Assembly (NCBI GenBank): GCA_010031985.1
Contig: RGYP01000050.1
Coordinates: 1 to 9,531 of the forward strand
Direction of reading: 5' to 3'
DNA from: Gammaproteobacteria bacterium
GTDB lineage: Bacteria > Pseudomonadota > Gammaproteobacteria > Steroidobacterales > Steroidobacteraceae
DNA length: 9,531 nucleotides
Of this stretch, positions 1 to 5,813 are shown one piece after another (the stretch's first letter is position 1; every line of letters starts with the position of its first letter). The position numbers were made by a program, and so were the translations under genes. Under the pieces are notes generated by a model. It saw only the letters and a program-made list of their open reading frames with translations. It ran no database searches and was not told where the DNA came from.

Positions 1-93
1 GTCGGTTGGCATCGCAACGCCAACGGCGAGCCCCGCGAGCACGGCGAACACCGGGATACGCAATCGACCAAGGCATTTCATGCTGCTTTTCAT
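1..93 (-). CDS. N-terminus of a probable exported protein (partial)
   Basis: The minus strand has an open frame from the ATG at 91-93 to the window edge, giving 31 residues. They start with a basic stretch (lysines at 2 and 6, arginines at 10 and 12) followed by a hydrophobic run of alanine, valine, leucine and glycine, about residues 13-28. This is the shape of a signal peptide or a first membrane anchor. A second in-frame ATG at 79-81 is an equally possible start, and neither has a strong ribosome binding site. The gene is divergent from gmhA, with about 100 bases between them. The mature part lies outside the window, so no family can be named. The reading rests on composition and position only. 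Confidence 0.5.
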   Translation of the reverse strand, partial: MKSSMKCLGRLRIPVFAVLAGLAVGVAMPTD

Positions 94-130
94 GACTCGC
101 TAGGATACCGCCCGTCTGCAAGGGGGTGCA

Positions 131-142
131 GTGCTGCAGCAC
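131..142. repeat. 12-bp perfect palindrome upstream of gmhA
   Basis: GTGCTGCAGCAC is a perfect palindrome. It lies in the roughly 100-base divergent region between the partial minus-strand gene and gmhA. The flanks extend a looser inverted repeat, GGTGC at 126-130 with GCACC at 139-143. It could be an operator half-site pair, but there is no second copy in the window and it may be chance. Confidence 0.3.
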
Positions 143-181
143 CGCCTCGAGCGGTCGAGAGCGATCGTGGCCGCCGTGGCT

Positions 182-187
182 TACAAT
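182..187 (+). promoter_or_regulatory. Possible -10 element for the gmhA operon
   Basis: TACAAT differs at one position from the sigma-70 -10 consensus TATAAT. It ends 6 bases before the gmhA ATG at 194, so transcription from it would begin at or next to the start codon. No convincing -35 hexamer is seen 16-18 bases upstream. This is an inference from one hexamer. Confidence 0.3.
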
Positions 188-193
188 TGCACC

Positions 194-790
194 ATGACGG
201 CTAAATTCGGGACCACTTTTGCAGGCTCTCTGAGCGCGCACCTTGCCGCCTTCGATCGGCTTACCGAGTTACAGCCAAAGCTCGCGGCTGCGACCACCGC
301 AATCGCAGCAAGTCTCGGCGGCGGAGGCAGGCTGTTGCTTTGTGGCAACGGCGGCTCGGCAGCCGATTGTCAACACATCGCTGCCGAATTGACGGGTCGG
401 CTCCACGCGGAGCGCGCACCGATCGCCGCGATCGCCCTGACGACCGACACCTCCGCGCTGACCTGCATCGGCAACGATTACGGATTCGAGCACGTGTTTG
501 CACGACAGGTCCGTGCGCTCGGCCGCCGGGGAGATTGCGTTCTGGGCATCTCCACCTCCGGTAACTCGCCCAATGTTCTGGCCGCGCTCGATGCAGCCGC
601 TGAACTCGGGCTTACGCGCATCGGTTTTCTGGGACGCGACGGCGGCAAGATGATCGCGAAGTGCGACATCGCGCTCGTCGTACCCGCCGACGATACGGCG
701 CGAATTCAGGAAGCCCACATTTTCTTGGCGCACACGTTGTGCGCCGATATAGAAATCGCCCTCGGTCTGGTTACCGCCCCAAAAGCCTGA
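194..790 (+). CDS. gmhA: Phosphoheptose (sedoheptulose 7-phosphate) isomerase
   Basis: This cytoplasmic SIS-fold enzyme converts sedoheptulose 7-phosphate to D-glycero-D-manno-heptose 7-phosphate, the first step of LPS heptose synthesis. The 198-residue product carries the sugar-phosphate loop CGNGGSAAD at 50-58, the second SIS loop ISTSGNS at 119-125, and RIQEAHI at 170-176. His61, Glu65, Gln172 and His180 fall at the same numbers as the zinc/catalytic residues of E. coli GmhA. This supports GmhA over its paralogue DiaA, which lacks that set. The ATG at 194 is chosen because it gives the family length (about 192-198). An upstream GTG at 131 in the same frame would add 21 residues of low-quality sequence. 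No Shine-Dalgarno motif precedes 194. The stop codon shares its last base with the hldE start, and hldE catalyses the next kinase step, which confirms the assignment. Confidence 0.95.
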   Translation: MTAKFGTTFAGSLSAHLAAFDRLTELQPKLAAATTAIAASLGGGGRLLLCGNGGSAADCQHIAAELTGRLHAERAPIAAIALTTDTSALTCIGNDYGFEHVFARQVRALGRRGDCVLGISTSGNSPNVLAALDAAAELGLTRIGFLGRDGGKMIAKCDIALVVPADDTARIQEAHIFLAHTLCADIEIALGLVTAPKA

Positions 791-2229
791 TGAAGGGACT
801 TTCCGCAATCAATTTCTCGTCGGCGAAGGTGCTCGTTGCCGGAGACGTGATGGCCGATACCTATTGGGTGGGTCAGACGTCGCGGATTTCACCGGAGGCG
901 CCCGTACCGGTGGTGTTGGTCGATTTCGATGAAACGCGACCCGGGGGCGCGGCCAACGTTGCAGTGAACGTCATGGCGCTCGGGGCCAAAACGACACTGG
1001 TGGGCCTCGTCGGCGACGATGCGATCGGCGAAGAGATCGCGCGGCTCCTGACTCGCCAAGGGGTCAGCCACTCGTTGCTGCGATTGGCAGATGCGAGAAC
1101 GATACGCAAACTGCGATTGATGTCTCGCGGTCAGCAACTGGTGCGCGTGGATTTCGAGCAGAAATTTTCTAACGTTTCGCTCAAAGAAAAGTTTGCGCCG
1201 ATCGAGGCGCGACTGCTGGACCACGACGTTCTCGTGCTCTCGGACTACGCCAAGGGATTCTTCGGCGCAGAAACCCGCGAACTGATCTCTCTCGCGAGGG
1301 CAAACAACAAGCCCGTAATCGTCGACCCCAAGGGCACGGATTTCCTTCGCTACCGGGGCGCGACCGTCATAACGCCGAATCTCGCCGAGTTCGAAGCGGT
1401 GGTCGGCCCTTGCCGGAGCGACACGGACATCGTCGAACGAGGCCGCAATCTTCGGGACCAACTACATCTCGACTCGTTACTCGTCACCCGTGGCGAACGC
1501 GGTATGACCTTGCTTGAACGAAACTCGGAACCCGTCCATCTTGAAAGTCGGGCGAGAGAAGTCTTCGATGTGACGGGTGCCGGTGATACGGTGGTGGCGA
1601 CCCTCGCAGCAGCAATAGGTTCGGGCGCAGACCTGCGCGAAGCCGTTGAGCTCGCGAATGTCGCGGCGGGAATAGTGGTTGCCAAATCAGGTACCGCCAC
1701 GACCTCGGTAGGAGAGATCATCCAAGCGCGCTCCGCAACCTCGTCGTCCAGCCTTCTCAGGAAGGTTGTCGAGCGCGAAGCTTTGCGTGAAATCATTGCA
1801 TCGGCAAAGGCTGCAGGTAAATCCGCGGTGATGACCAACGGCTGTTTCGACGTGCTGCATGCAGGACATGTAGACCTGTTACGCCGCGCCCGCGAACTCG
1901 GCGACTTGCTGATCGTGGCGGTCAACGACGATGCGTCCGTTCGGCGTCTGAAGGGCGCGACCAGACCGGTCAACCCGCTAGAACACCGTCTCAGCGTGCT
2001 CGGAATGCTGGAGTGCGTGGATTATCTCGTGGTGTTCAGCGAAGACACGCCAGAGACGCTCTATTGCGAAGTCCTGCCGCAGGTCTTGGTCAAAGGCGGC
2101 GACTACACGGCAGCACAAGTGGCAGGCGGTGACTGTGTGAGCGCCGCAGGCGGTAGGGTTGCCATTCTGGATTTGGTCCCTGGACTCTCCTCGACCCGCA
2201 TTCTCTCGAAACTCGGAGAGTTCGACTAA
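790..2229 (+). CDS. hldE: Bifunctional heptose 7-phosphate kinase / heptose 1-phosphate adenylyltransferase
   Basis: HldE (RfaE) catalyses two steps of ADP-heptose synthesis. Its N-terminal kinase domain phosphorylates heptose 7-phosphate at C1, and its C-terminal domain adenylylates heptose 1-phosphate after GmhB has acted. The 479-residue length matches the fused enzymobacterial-type enzyme (E. coli, 477). Residues about 1-315 form a PfkB/ribokinase-like domain with PGGAANVAVN at 51-60 and the anion-hole/catalytic motif GAGD at 263-266 (Asp266 the likely base). Residues about 335-479 form a nucleotidyltransferase with TNGCFD at 349-354, the signature HAGH at 357-360, KGGDYT at 435-440 and SSTR at 467-470. 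The start ATG overlaps the gmhA stop as TGATG and has no strong ribosome binding site, which suggests translational coupling. The reading frame is also open upstream to 661, but that part lies inside gmhA in another frame and looks unlike any HldE N-terminus. Confidence 0.97.
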   Translation: MKGLSAINFSSAKVLVAGDVMADTYWVGQTSRISPEAPVPVVLVDFDETRPGGAANVAVNVMALGAKTTLVGLVGDDAIGEEIARLLTRQGVSHSLLRLADARTIRKLRLMSRGQQLVRVDFEQKFSNVSLKEKFAPIEARLLDHDVLVLSDYAKGFFGAETRELISLARANNKPVIVDPKGTDFLRYRGATVITPNLAEFEAVVGPCRSDTDIVERGRNLRDQLHLDSLLVTRGERGMTLLERNSEPVHLESRAREVFDVTGAGDTVVATLAAAIGSGADLREAVELANVAAGIVVAKSGTATTSVGEIIQARSATSSSSLLRKVVEREALREIIASAKAAGKSAVMTNGCFDVLHAGHVDLLRRARELGDLLIVAVNDDASVRRLKGATRPVNPLEHRLSVLGMLECVDYLVVFSEDTPETLYCEVLPQVLVKGGDYTAAQVAGGDCVSAAGGRVAILDLVPGLSSTRILSKLGEFD

Positions 2230-2244
2230 ATTCGCTGCGCTACC

Positions 2245-2721
2245 ATGCAAAAAAGAAAAGCCGCGTTCCTCGACCGTGATGGGGTCATCAATGTCGACTC
2301 GGGTTATGTCGGCCGTTGGGAAGATTTCAAATTTGCCCCGAACGCCATTTCTTTGTTGCGCAGCCTGGCCGACGAGGGCTACCTGCTGGTCGTCGTGACC
2401 AACCAATCCGGCATTGCGCGCGGCATGTTTACGCAGGTCGAGTACGAAGCGCTGACCGCGCGGTATGTCGCGGCGCTGGCAGAGGAAGGGATCGATATTG
2501 CGGCCGTATACCATTGCCCTCATCACCCCGATGGACGAGTCGCCGAATACTCACGAAGTTGCGATTGCCGCAAGCCCAAACCCGGCATGATTTTGCAGGC
2601 GATACGCGACCACGACATCGACCCTGCGCGATCGATATTGATCGGTGACAGCGAGCGCGACCTCGAAGCGGGGCGGGCGGCAGGGATAGGTCGTGTCGAG
2701 TACGTTGAGGATATGTCATGA
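2245..2721 (+). CDS. gmhB: D-glycero-beta-D-manno-heptose 1,7-bisphosphate 7-phosphatase
   Basis: GmhB is a cytoplasmic HAD-superfamily phosphatase. It removes the C7 phosphate of heptose 1,7-bisphosphate between the two HldE reactions. The product has 158 residues, somewhat short beside E. coli GmhB (about 190) but with every key motif. The nucleophile motif is DRDGVIN at 10-16 (Asp10, Asp12) and motif II is TNQSG at 52-56. A zinc-binding set is present: Cys91, His93, Cys106 and Cys108, in CPHH and CDC. The basic motif RKPKPG lies at 109-114, and the magnesium motif GDSERD at 134-139. The ATG lies 15 bases after the hldE stop without a clear Shine-Dalgarno, so coupling to hldE is likely. Its stop overlaps the next start as ATGA. 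The neighbouring HldE makes the beta-bisphosphate, which points to the beta-anomer-specific enzyme. Confidence 0.95.
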   Translation: MQKRKAAFLDRDGVINVDSGYVGRWEDFKFAPNAISLLRSLADEGYLLVVVTNQSGIARGMFTQVEYEALTARYVAALAEEGIDIAAVYHCPHHPDGRVAEYSRSCDCRKPKPGMILQAIRDHDIDPARSILIGDSERDLEAGRAAGIGRVEYVEDMS

Positions 2722-3161
2722 GAAAAATCGGCGGAACCTTGGCGCTGATGTTCGTCTTGTCATCGATCGCAGCCTCGGTAAGTTTTGCCACAACCCCCAT
2801 CGGCCTTTGGGTGACCGTCGATGACAAGACGGGTGCGCGGCGCTCGCAGGTGCGCATCGACGAAACCAAGGGCGTGCTCACGGGCCGCATCGAGCAAATC
2901 CTCGAGGCGGACAAACGCAATGCCAACTGCATCAAATGCACCGGTCCGCGCCGCAATCAACCGGTGCTAGGAATGACCATCATCGAGGGCGTTCGGCTCA
3001 ACGGCGGCGAAGGCTATTGGGAATACGGCAGCATCCTCGATCCGAACGACGGCAAAGTTTATCGAGTACGGCTCACGCCAAAGAATGGGGGCCGCATGCT
3101 CGAGGTGCGCGGGTTCCTCGGCCCGTTTTATCGCAACCAGTACTGGATCCGCGCCGAGTAG
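2718..3161 (+). CDS. Exported DUF2147 family protein
   Basis: The product has 147 residues and resembles the DUF2147 family, small exported proteins of unknown function. A signal peptide is clear: a basic start (MRK), a hydrophobic core at about 5-20, and a likely cut after SFA near residue 24. The mature protein opens with the family-type GLW at 29-31 and contains a Cys-x-x-Cys pair (Cys71, Cys74). It also has a DP-DGKVY segment at 108-115 and ends with an LEVRGFLG stretch at 128-135 followed by an aromatic-rich tail. The start overlaps the gmhB stop by ATGA. GAGG at 2707-2710 is a well-placed ribosome binding site seven bases upstream. The coupling suggests expression with the heptose genes, so an envelope role is plausible, but no reaction can be assigned. 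It converges with lpxD, and the two stop codons are only seven bases apart. Confidence 0.85.
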   Translation: MRKIGGTLALMFVLSSIAASVSFATTPIGLWVTVDDKTGARRSQVRIDETKGVLTGRIEQILEADKRNANCIKCTGPRRNQPVLGMTIIEGVRLNGGEGYWEYGSILDPNDGKVYRVRLTPKNGGRMLEVRGFLGPFYRNQYWIRAE

Positions 3162-3168
3162 CGACTCG

Positions 3169-4254
3169 TCAGTCCTGCTGCGTGTTCTTTTCCTGACTTT
3201 GTTCCAGACGCTGTTCCAGATCTGCCACCCGACGACGCAGTTCGGCACCCTTGCGTGCGGCGGCCGTGTTGCGCAGGTATTCATCCATGGGCTGCGTGGG
3301 TAGCGAGGCATAAACCCCAGCCTGCTCGATATCTTTGACGACGCCCGCACGGTGCACGAGCACGACATCGTCACCGACGCTCACGTGGTCGATGATCCCG
3401 GTCTGACCACTCGCGATCACTCGATTGCCGACACGACTCGATCCGGCGATGCAGAACATCGCCGTGAGCAGACAGTCTTCGCCGATCTCGACGTTGTGTG
3501 CGACATGGCAAAGATTGTCGAACTTGGTGCCGCTGCCGATACGCGTCTCGGCGTAGGTTGCTCGGTCGATGGTGTTGTTGGCACCGATGCGCACCCGATC
3601 ACCGATGACCACGATGCCGGTTTGCGGAATGGGATGACTGCGACGCTTCGCATCCTGCGCAAAACCGAACCCTTCGGCGCCGATGACACTGCCCGCGCCG
3701 ACGACCACCTCGTTGCCGAGGCGACAGCCGTAACCGATCACGGCGTTCGGATGCACGATACTGTCATCGCCGACTCGGGCATCGTGCTCGACGACGGCGC
3801 CCGACATGATGCGACAACGCGCACCGATCATGGCGTTGCGACCCACCACCGCACGCGGCTCGATGACTGTGCCCGTACCGATCACGGCCGTAGGGTGTAC
3901 CACCGCCGACGGGTGTATCGGCCCTTCCCATCCCGCGGCATCGAAATCGCGCGCCGCATAACGCTGTTTGATGAAGGCATGGGCGAGTGCCACTTGGCCC
4001 GTAAGGAGGACGATCGTCGCAGGGCTGGCGGCCGCGAGCGTGTCGCGCAGACCGCGAGCCGCGACGACCACGCTCGGCTTACGCTCGAGCACGAACGCAG
4101 CCAACGCCGGCTTGTCGGCAAATACCAAATCGCCGACGCCACAATCCTGGACTGCGGCGATGCCGGTCACCTCACAGTCTCCGGGGACCGCCCCTTCCAG
4201 CACCAACCCCGCCTCGCGGCAGGCCTCAACGATCGCGGAGAGTTGAGTGTTCAT
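3169..4254 (-). CDS. lpxD: UDP-3-O-acylglucosamine N-acyltransferase
   Basis: LpxD transfers a 3-hydroxyacyl chain from acyl carrier protein to the 2-amine of UDP-3-O-acylglucosamine, the third step of lipid A synthesis, in the cytoplasm. The 361 residues comprise three parts. The N-terminal uridine-binding domain (about 1-105) has Phe45. A left-handed beta-helix of hexapeptide repeats (about 110-300) includes GFGFA at 195-199, NNTIDRA at 226-232 and AHN at 252-254. The C-terminal helix (about 328-361) is charged and coiled-coil-like. Aligned without gaps to E. coli LpxD, His253 matches catalytic His239 and His290 matches His276. The acyl-length ruler Met290 corresponds to Gly304, and the uracil-stacking Tyr corresponds to Leu51. 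It lies outside the usual bamA-skp-lpxD-fabZ-lpxA setting, so it could be a second copy. It is the last gene of the minus-strand run, 39 bases after the SDR gene. Confidence 0.9.
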   Translation of the reverse strand: MNTQLSAIVEACREAGLVLEGAVPGDCEVTGIAAVQDCGVGDLVFADKPALAAFVLERKPSVVVAARGLRDTLAAASPATIVLLTGQVALAHAFIKQRYAARDFDAAGWEGPIHPSAVVHPTAVIGTGTVIEPRAVVGRNAMIGARCRIMSGAVVEHDARVGDDSIVHPNAVIGYGCRLGNEVVVGAGSVIGAEGFGFAQDAKRRSHPIPQTGIVVIGDRVRIGANNTIDRATYAETRIGSGTKFDNLCHVAHNVEIGEDCLLTAMFCIAGSSRVGNRVIASGQTGIIDHVSVGDDVVLVHRAGVVKDIEQAGVYASLPTQPMDEYLRNTAAARKGAELRRRVADLEQRLEQSQEKNTQQD

Positions 4255-4293
4255 GGCCCCGAGTGTAAGCCCCGCTCGCGGCTGCCGTCTCGC

Positions 4294-5058
4294 TCACGAC
4301 TTGAACCGCCGATTGAGCTTGCGCATGCCGCCGATCCAGCGCTCGTAGTTGTCGGCTTTGTTGCGCAGGTAATCGCGCACCTGCGGGTGCGGCAAGATCA
4401 GAAATTGCTCGGCGGCGATCGCCTGCACGCAAGCCTCGGCGACGTCCTCGGGCTCGATCATGCCGTCGATCGAGGCGACGCCATCAGGGTTGTCGGCCGT
4501 CATCGCCGTCCGCACGGCCTGCGGACATAGCACCGATACTTTGATTCCCTGATCTGCGTGCGAGAAAGCCAGCCACTCGGCCAAACCCACGGCGGCGTGT
4601 TTGGTGACGGCGTAGGACGCTGAGCCGACCTGCGACAGCAGTCCCGCCGCCGATGCGGTATTCAGCAAATAGCCACCCCCGCGCGCAACCATGCGCGGGA
4701 CCAGATGGCGTGCTGCAAAAACGTGGGCCATCACGTTGACCGCCCAGATCTTGTCCCACTTGTCGTTGGAGGTTTCGGCGCCCCCTTCGAAACCGATTCC
4801 TGCATTGGAGCAGAAAAGATCGATCGGCCCCACGTTGCCCTCGATTTCGTCGATCAACGAAATGAGGCTTCGCTCGTCGGCGACGTCGATCGCTGCGGCA
4901 AGACCGCCAATCGCCGTTGCCACCCGCTCAGCACCCGCACGATCGAGATCGACGCAGACCACGCGCCTCGCACCCTCGGCGGCGAAGCGCTCGGCCAGGG
5001 CCTTGCCGATTCCGCTCGCAGCGCCCGTGACCACCACTACTTTATCTTTGACCTGCAT
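4294..5058 (-). CDS. Short-chain dehydrogenase/reductase (SDR)
   Basis: This is a classical SDR of 254 residues with a Rossmann fold. The nucleotide-binding motif TGAASGIG lies at 11-18 and the structural NAG at 85-87. The catalytic residues are Ser136 and the YxxxK pair Tyr149 and Lys153. Asp37 after the second strand (VCVDLDR) suggests NAD(H) rather than NADP(H), by the usual family rule. The substrate cannot be read from the sequence. After about residue 215 the tail (HPQVRDYLRNKADNYERW) is typical of SDRs annotated as acting on lipids, ketones or steroids, but this is weak evidence. The ATG at 5056-5058 is chosen over an in-frame TTG seven codons upstream, because a GAGG at 5067-5070 sits eight bases before it and the protein then begins just ahead of the Rossmann fold. 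It starts 26 bases after the CpcT/CpeT-family gene and is followed by lpxD. Confidence 0.9.
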   Translation of the reverse strand: MQVKDKVVVVTGAASGIGKALAERFAAEGARRVVCVDLDRAGAERVATAIGGLAAAIDVADERSLISLIDEIEGNVGPIDLFCSNAGIGFEGGAETSNDKWDKIWAVNVMAHVFAARHLVPRMVARGGGYLLNTASAAGLLSQVGSASYAVTKHAAVGLAEWLAFSHADQGIKVSVLCPQAVRTAMTADNPDGVASIDGMIEPEDVAEACVQAIAAEQFLILPHPQVRDYLRNKADNYERWIGGMRKLNRRFKS

Positions 5059-5084
5059 TAGCCTCGCCTCGTAAGACAAGCGCC

Positions 5085-5768
5085 TCAGCGCTCGCTGCGT
5101 CGAAATTGATAGCTACCCGATGCCGGCACGCGGAACACCACGCTGCCGTCGGCACGGACGCCGCCCTCCTGATACCAGATCTGATCTCGAGCGATGACGA
5201 TGTGCGCTCGAATCGTCATATCGGTCCGGGTCTGCTGAGAAATGATGCGGCACTCCGGCGGAATCTCGCCAATGAAGACGTCGGCGTGTCGGCGGAACGG
5301 CAGGCGGCAAACCGGCGGGTAAGGAATGACGTCGTCGCGGGTGATTTCACGCAAGGCAGTCCCGGGCTGCAAGTGCGCGTCACGCCAGCGCGCGGGGTCA
5401 CGCAAGGTGTAGAAATCCATAAGCACTGCATTGCGCTGCCGGTCGATTTCGAAGGCCCAGACACGCTGACGTTGCAACGCACCCTGCGGACTACCGATCG
5501 GCCACTGCAGATACACGACGTGCCGGCCGAGCGCCGGCGCCTCGACGCGCGCGAAAACCGGGTAGAGGAGATCAGGCGCTTTCGCAAGATCAGGAGCGCT
5601 GTCGAGCAAAGCGTTCTCGCCACGCTGCACCTGCTGCCGATTGTCGAAATCCCCCACAACCCAGCCGAGCAAAGTGTCGAGATCGCCCTCGAGGCTTGCA
5701 CCGCCAGACTGCGCCGAAAGCGCCAAGAAGGTGCATGTCGTGGCAAGGGTCAGGCTCTTCTTGATCAC
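5085..5768 (-). CDS. Exported CpcT/CpeT-family protein
   Basis: The protein is about 227 residues and resembles the CpcT/CpeT family, named for cyanobacterial enzymes that attach phycobilins to phycobiliproteins. Visible family features (numbered from the longer start at 5780) are LLGWVVGDFDNRQQ at 37-50, an RQRVWAFEID segment at 104-113, a LRDPARW segment at 126-132, and two cysteines in matching places (Cys158 in PVCRLPF, Cys177 in PECRI). A signal peptide precedes them: two lysines, a hydrophobic core, then SAQSGGAS. This implies a periplasmic protein, unlike the cytoplasmic cyanobacterial lyases. The GTG at 5766-5768 is favoured as start because AAGGTGAG at 5776-5783 lies seven bases before it. 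The GTG at 5778-5780 has no such site. No phycobiliprotein gene is visible, so a chromophore-lyase role is unlikely and the function is unknown. Confidence 0.75.
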   Translation of the reverse strand: MIKKSLTLATTCTFLALSAQSGGASLEGDLDTLLGWVVGDFDNRQQVQRGENALLDSAPDLAKAPDLLYPVFARVEAPALGRHVVYLQWPIGSPQGALQRQRVWAFEIDRQRNAVLMDFYTLRDPARWRDAHLQPGTALREITRDDVIPYPPVCRLPFRRHADVFIGEIPPECRIISQQTRTDMTIRAHIVIARDQIWYQEGGVRADGSVVFRVPASGSYQFRRSER

Positions 5769-5775
5769 CGAGAGG

Positions 5776-5783
5776 CTCACCTT
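5776..5783 (-). promoter_or_regulatory. Ribosome binding site that decides the CpcT/CpeT-family start
   Basis: On the minus strand this reads AAGGTGAG and ends seven bases before the GTG at 5768. The other in-frame GTG, at 5778-5780, lies inside this motif and has no purine-rich sequence of its own. Confidence 0.5.
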
Positions 5784-5785
5784 GG

Positions 5786-5813
5786 AAAGTTCAATGATTA
5801 AAGTTCAATGATT
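5786..5813. repeat. Exact tandem duplication of a 14-bp unit
   Basis: AAAGTTCAATGATT occurs twice in a row with no mismatch (5786-5799 and 5800-5813). The second copy touches the stop codon of the PQQ dehydrogenase gene, and the first lies just upstream of the CpcT/CpeT-family ribosome binding site. It is AT-rich in a GC-rich window. It looks like a recent short duplication or a two-site regulatory element in the 32-44 base gap. Confidence 0.85.

Noticed and set aside
889..1973. Two long minus-strand open frames under hldE
   Set aside because: Both are shadows of the high-GC hldE reading frame, have no motif or plausible start signal, and overlap an unmistakable enzyme gene.
3720..3910. Near-identical short DNA repeats such as ACCGATCA-GGCGTT
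   Set aside because: They fall in phase with the hexapeptide repeats of LpxD (V-I-G type units), so protein structure explains them and no separate DNA repeat is needed.
3352..4530. A 392-codon plus-strand open frame antisense to lpxD and the SDR gene
   Set aside because: The product is an Asp/His/Arg-rich string with no family features. It arises from the GC-rich complementary strand of the LpxD hexapeptide repeats, and LpxD itself is unambiguous.
5079..5092. AGCGC-CTCA-GCGCT hairpin at the end of the CpcT/CpeT-family gene as a terminator
   Set aside because: The stem is only five pairs and has no U-run on the minus strand, and the next gene starts about 20 bases later.
5106..5801. A 231-codon plus-strand open frame antisense to the CpcT/CpeT-family gene
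   Set aside because: It is low-complexity, Arg/His-rich and has no recognisable motif. The minus-strand frame has a signal peptide, a ribosome binding site and family motifs.
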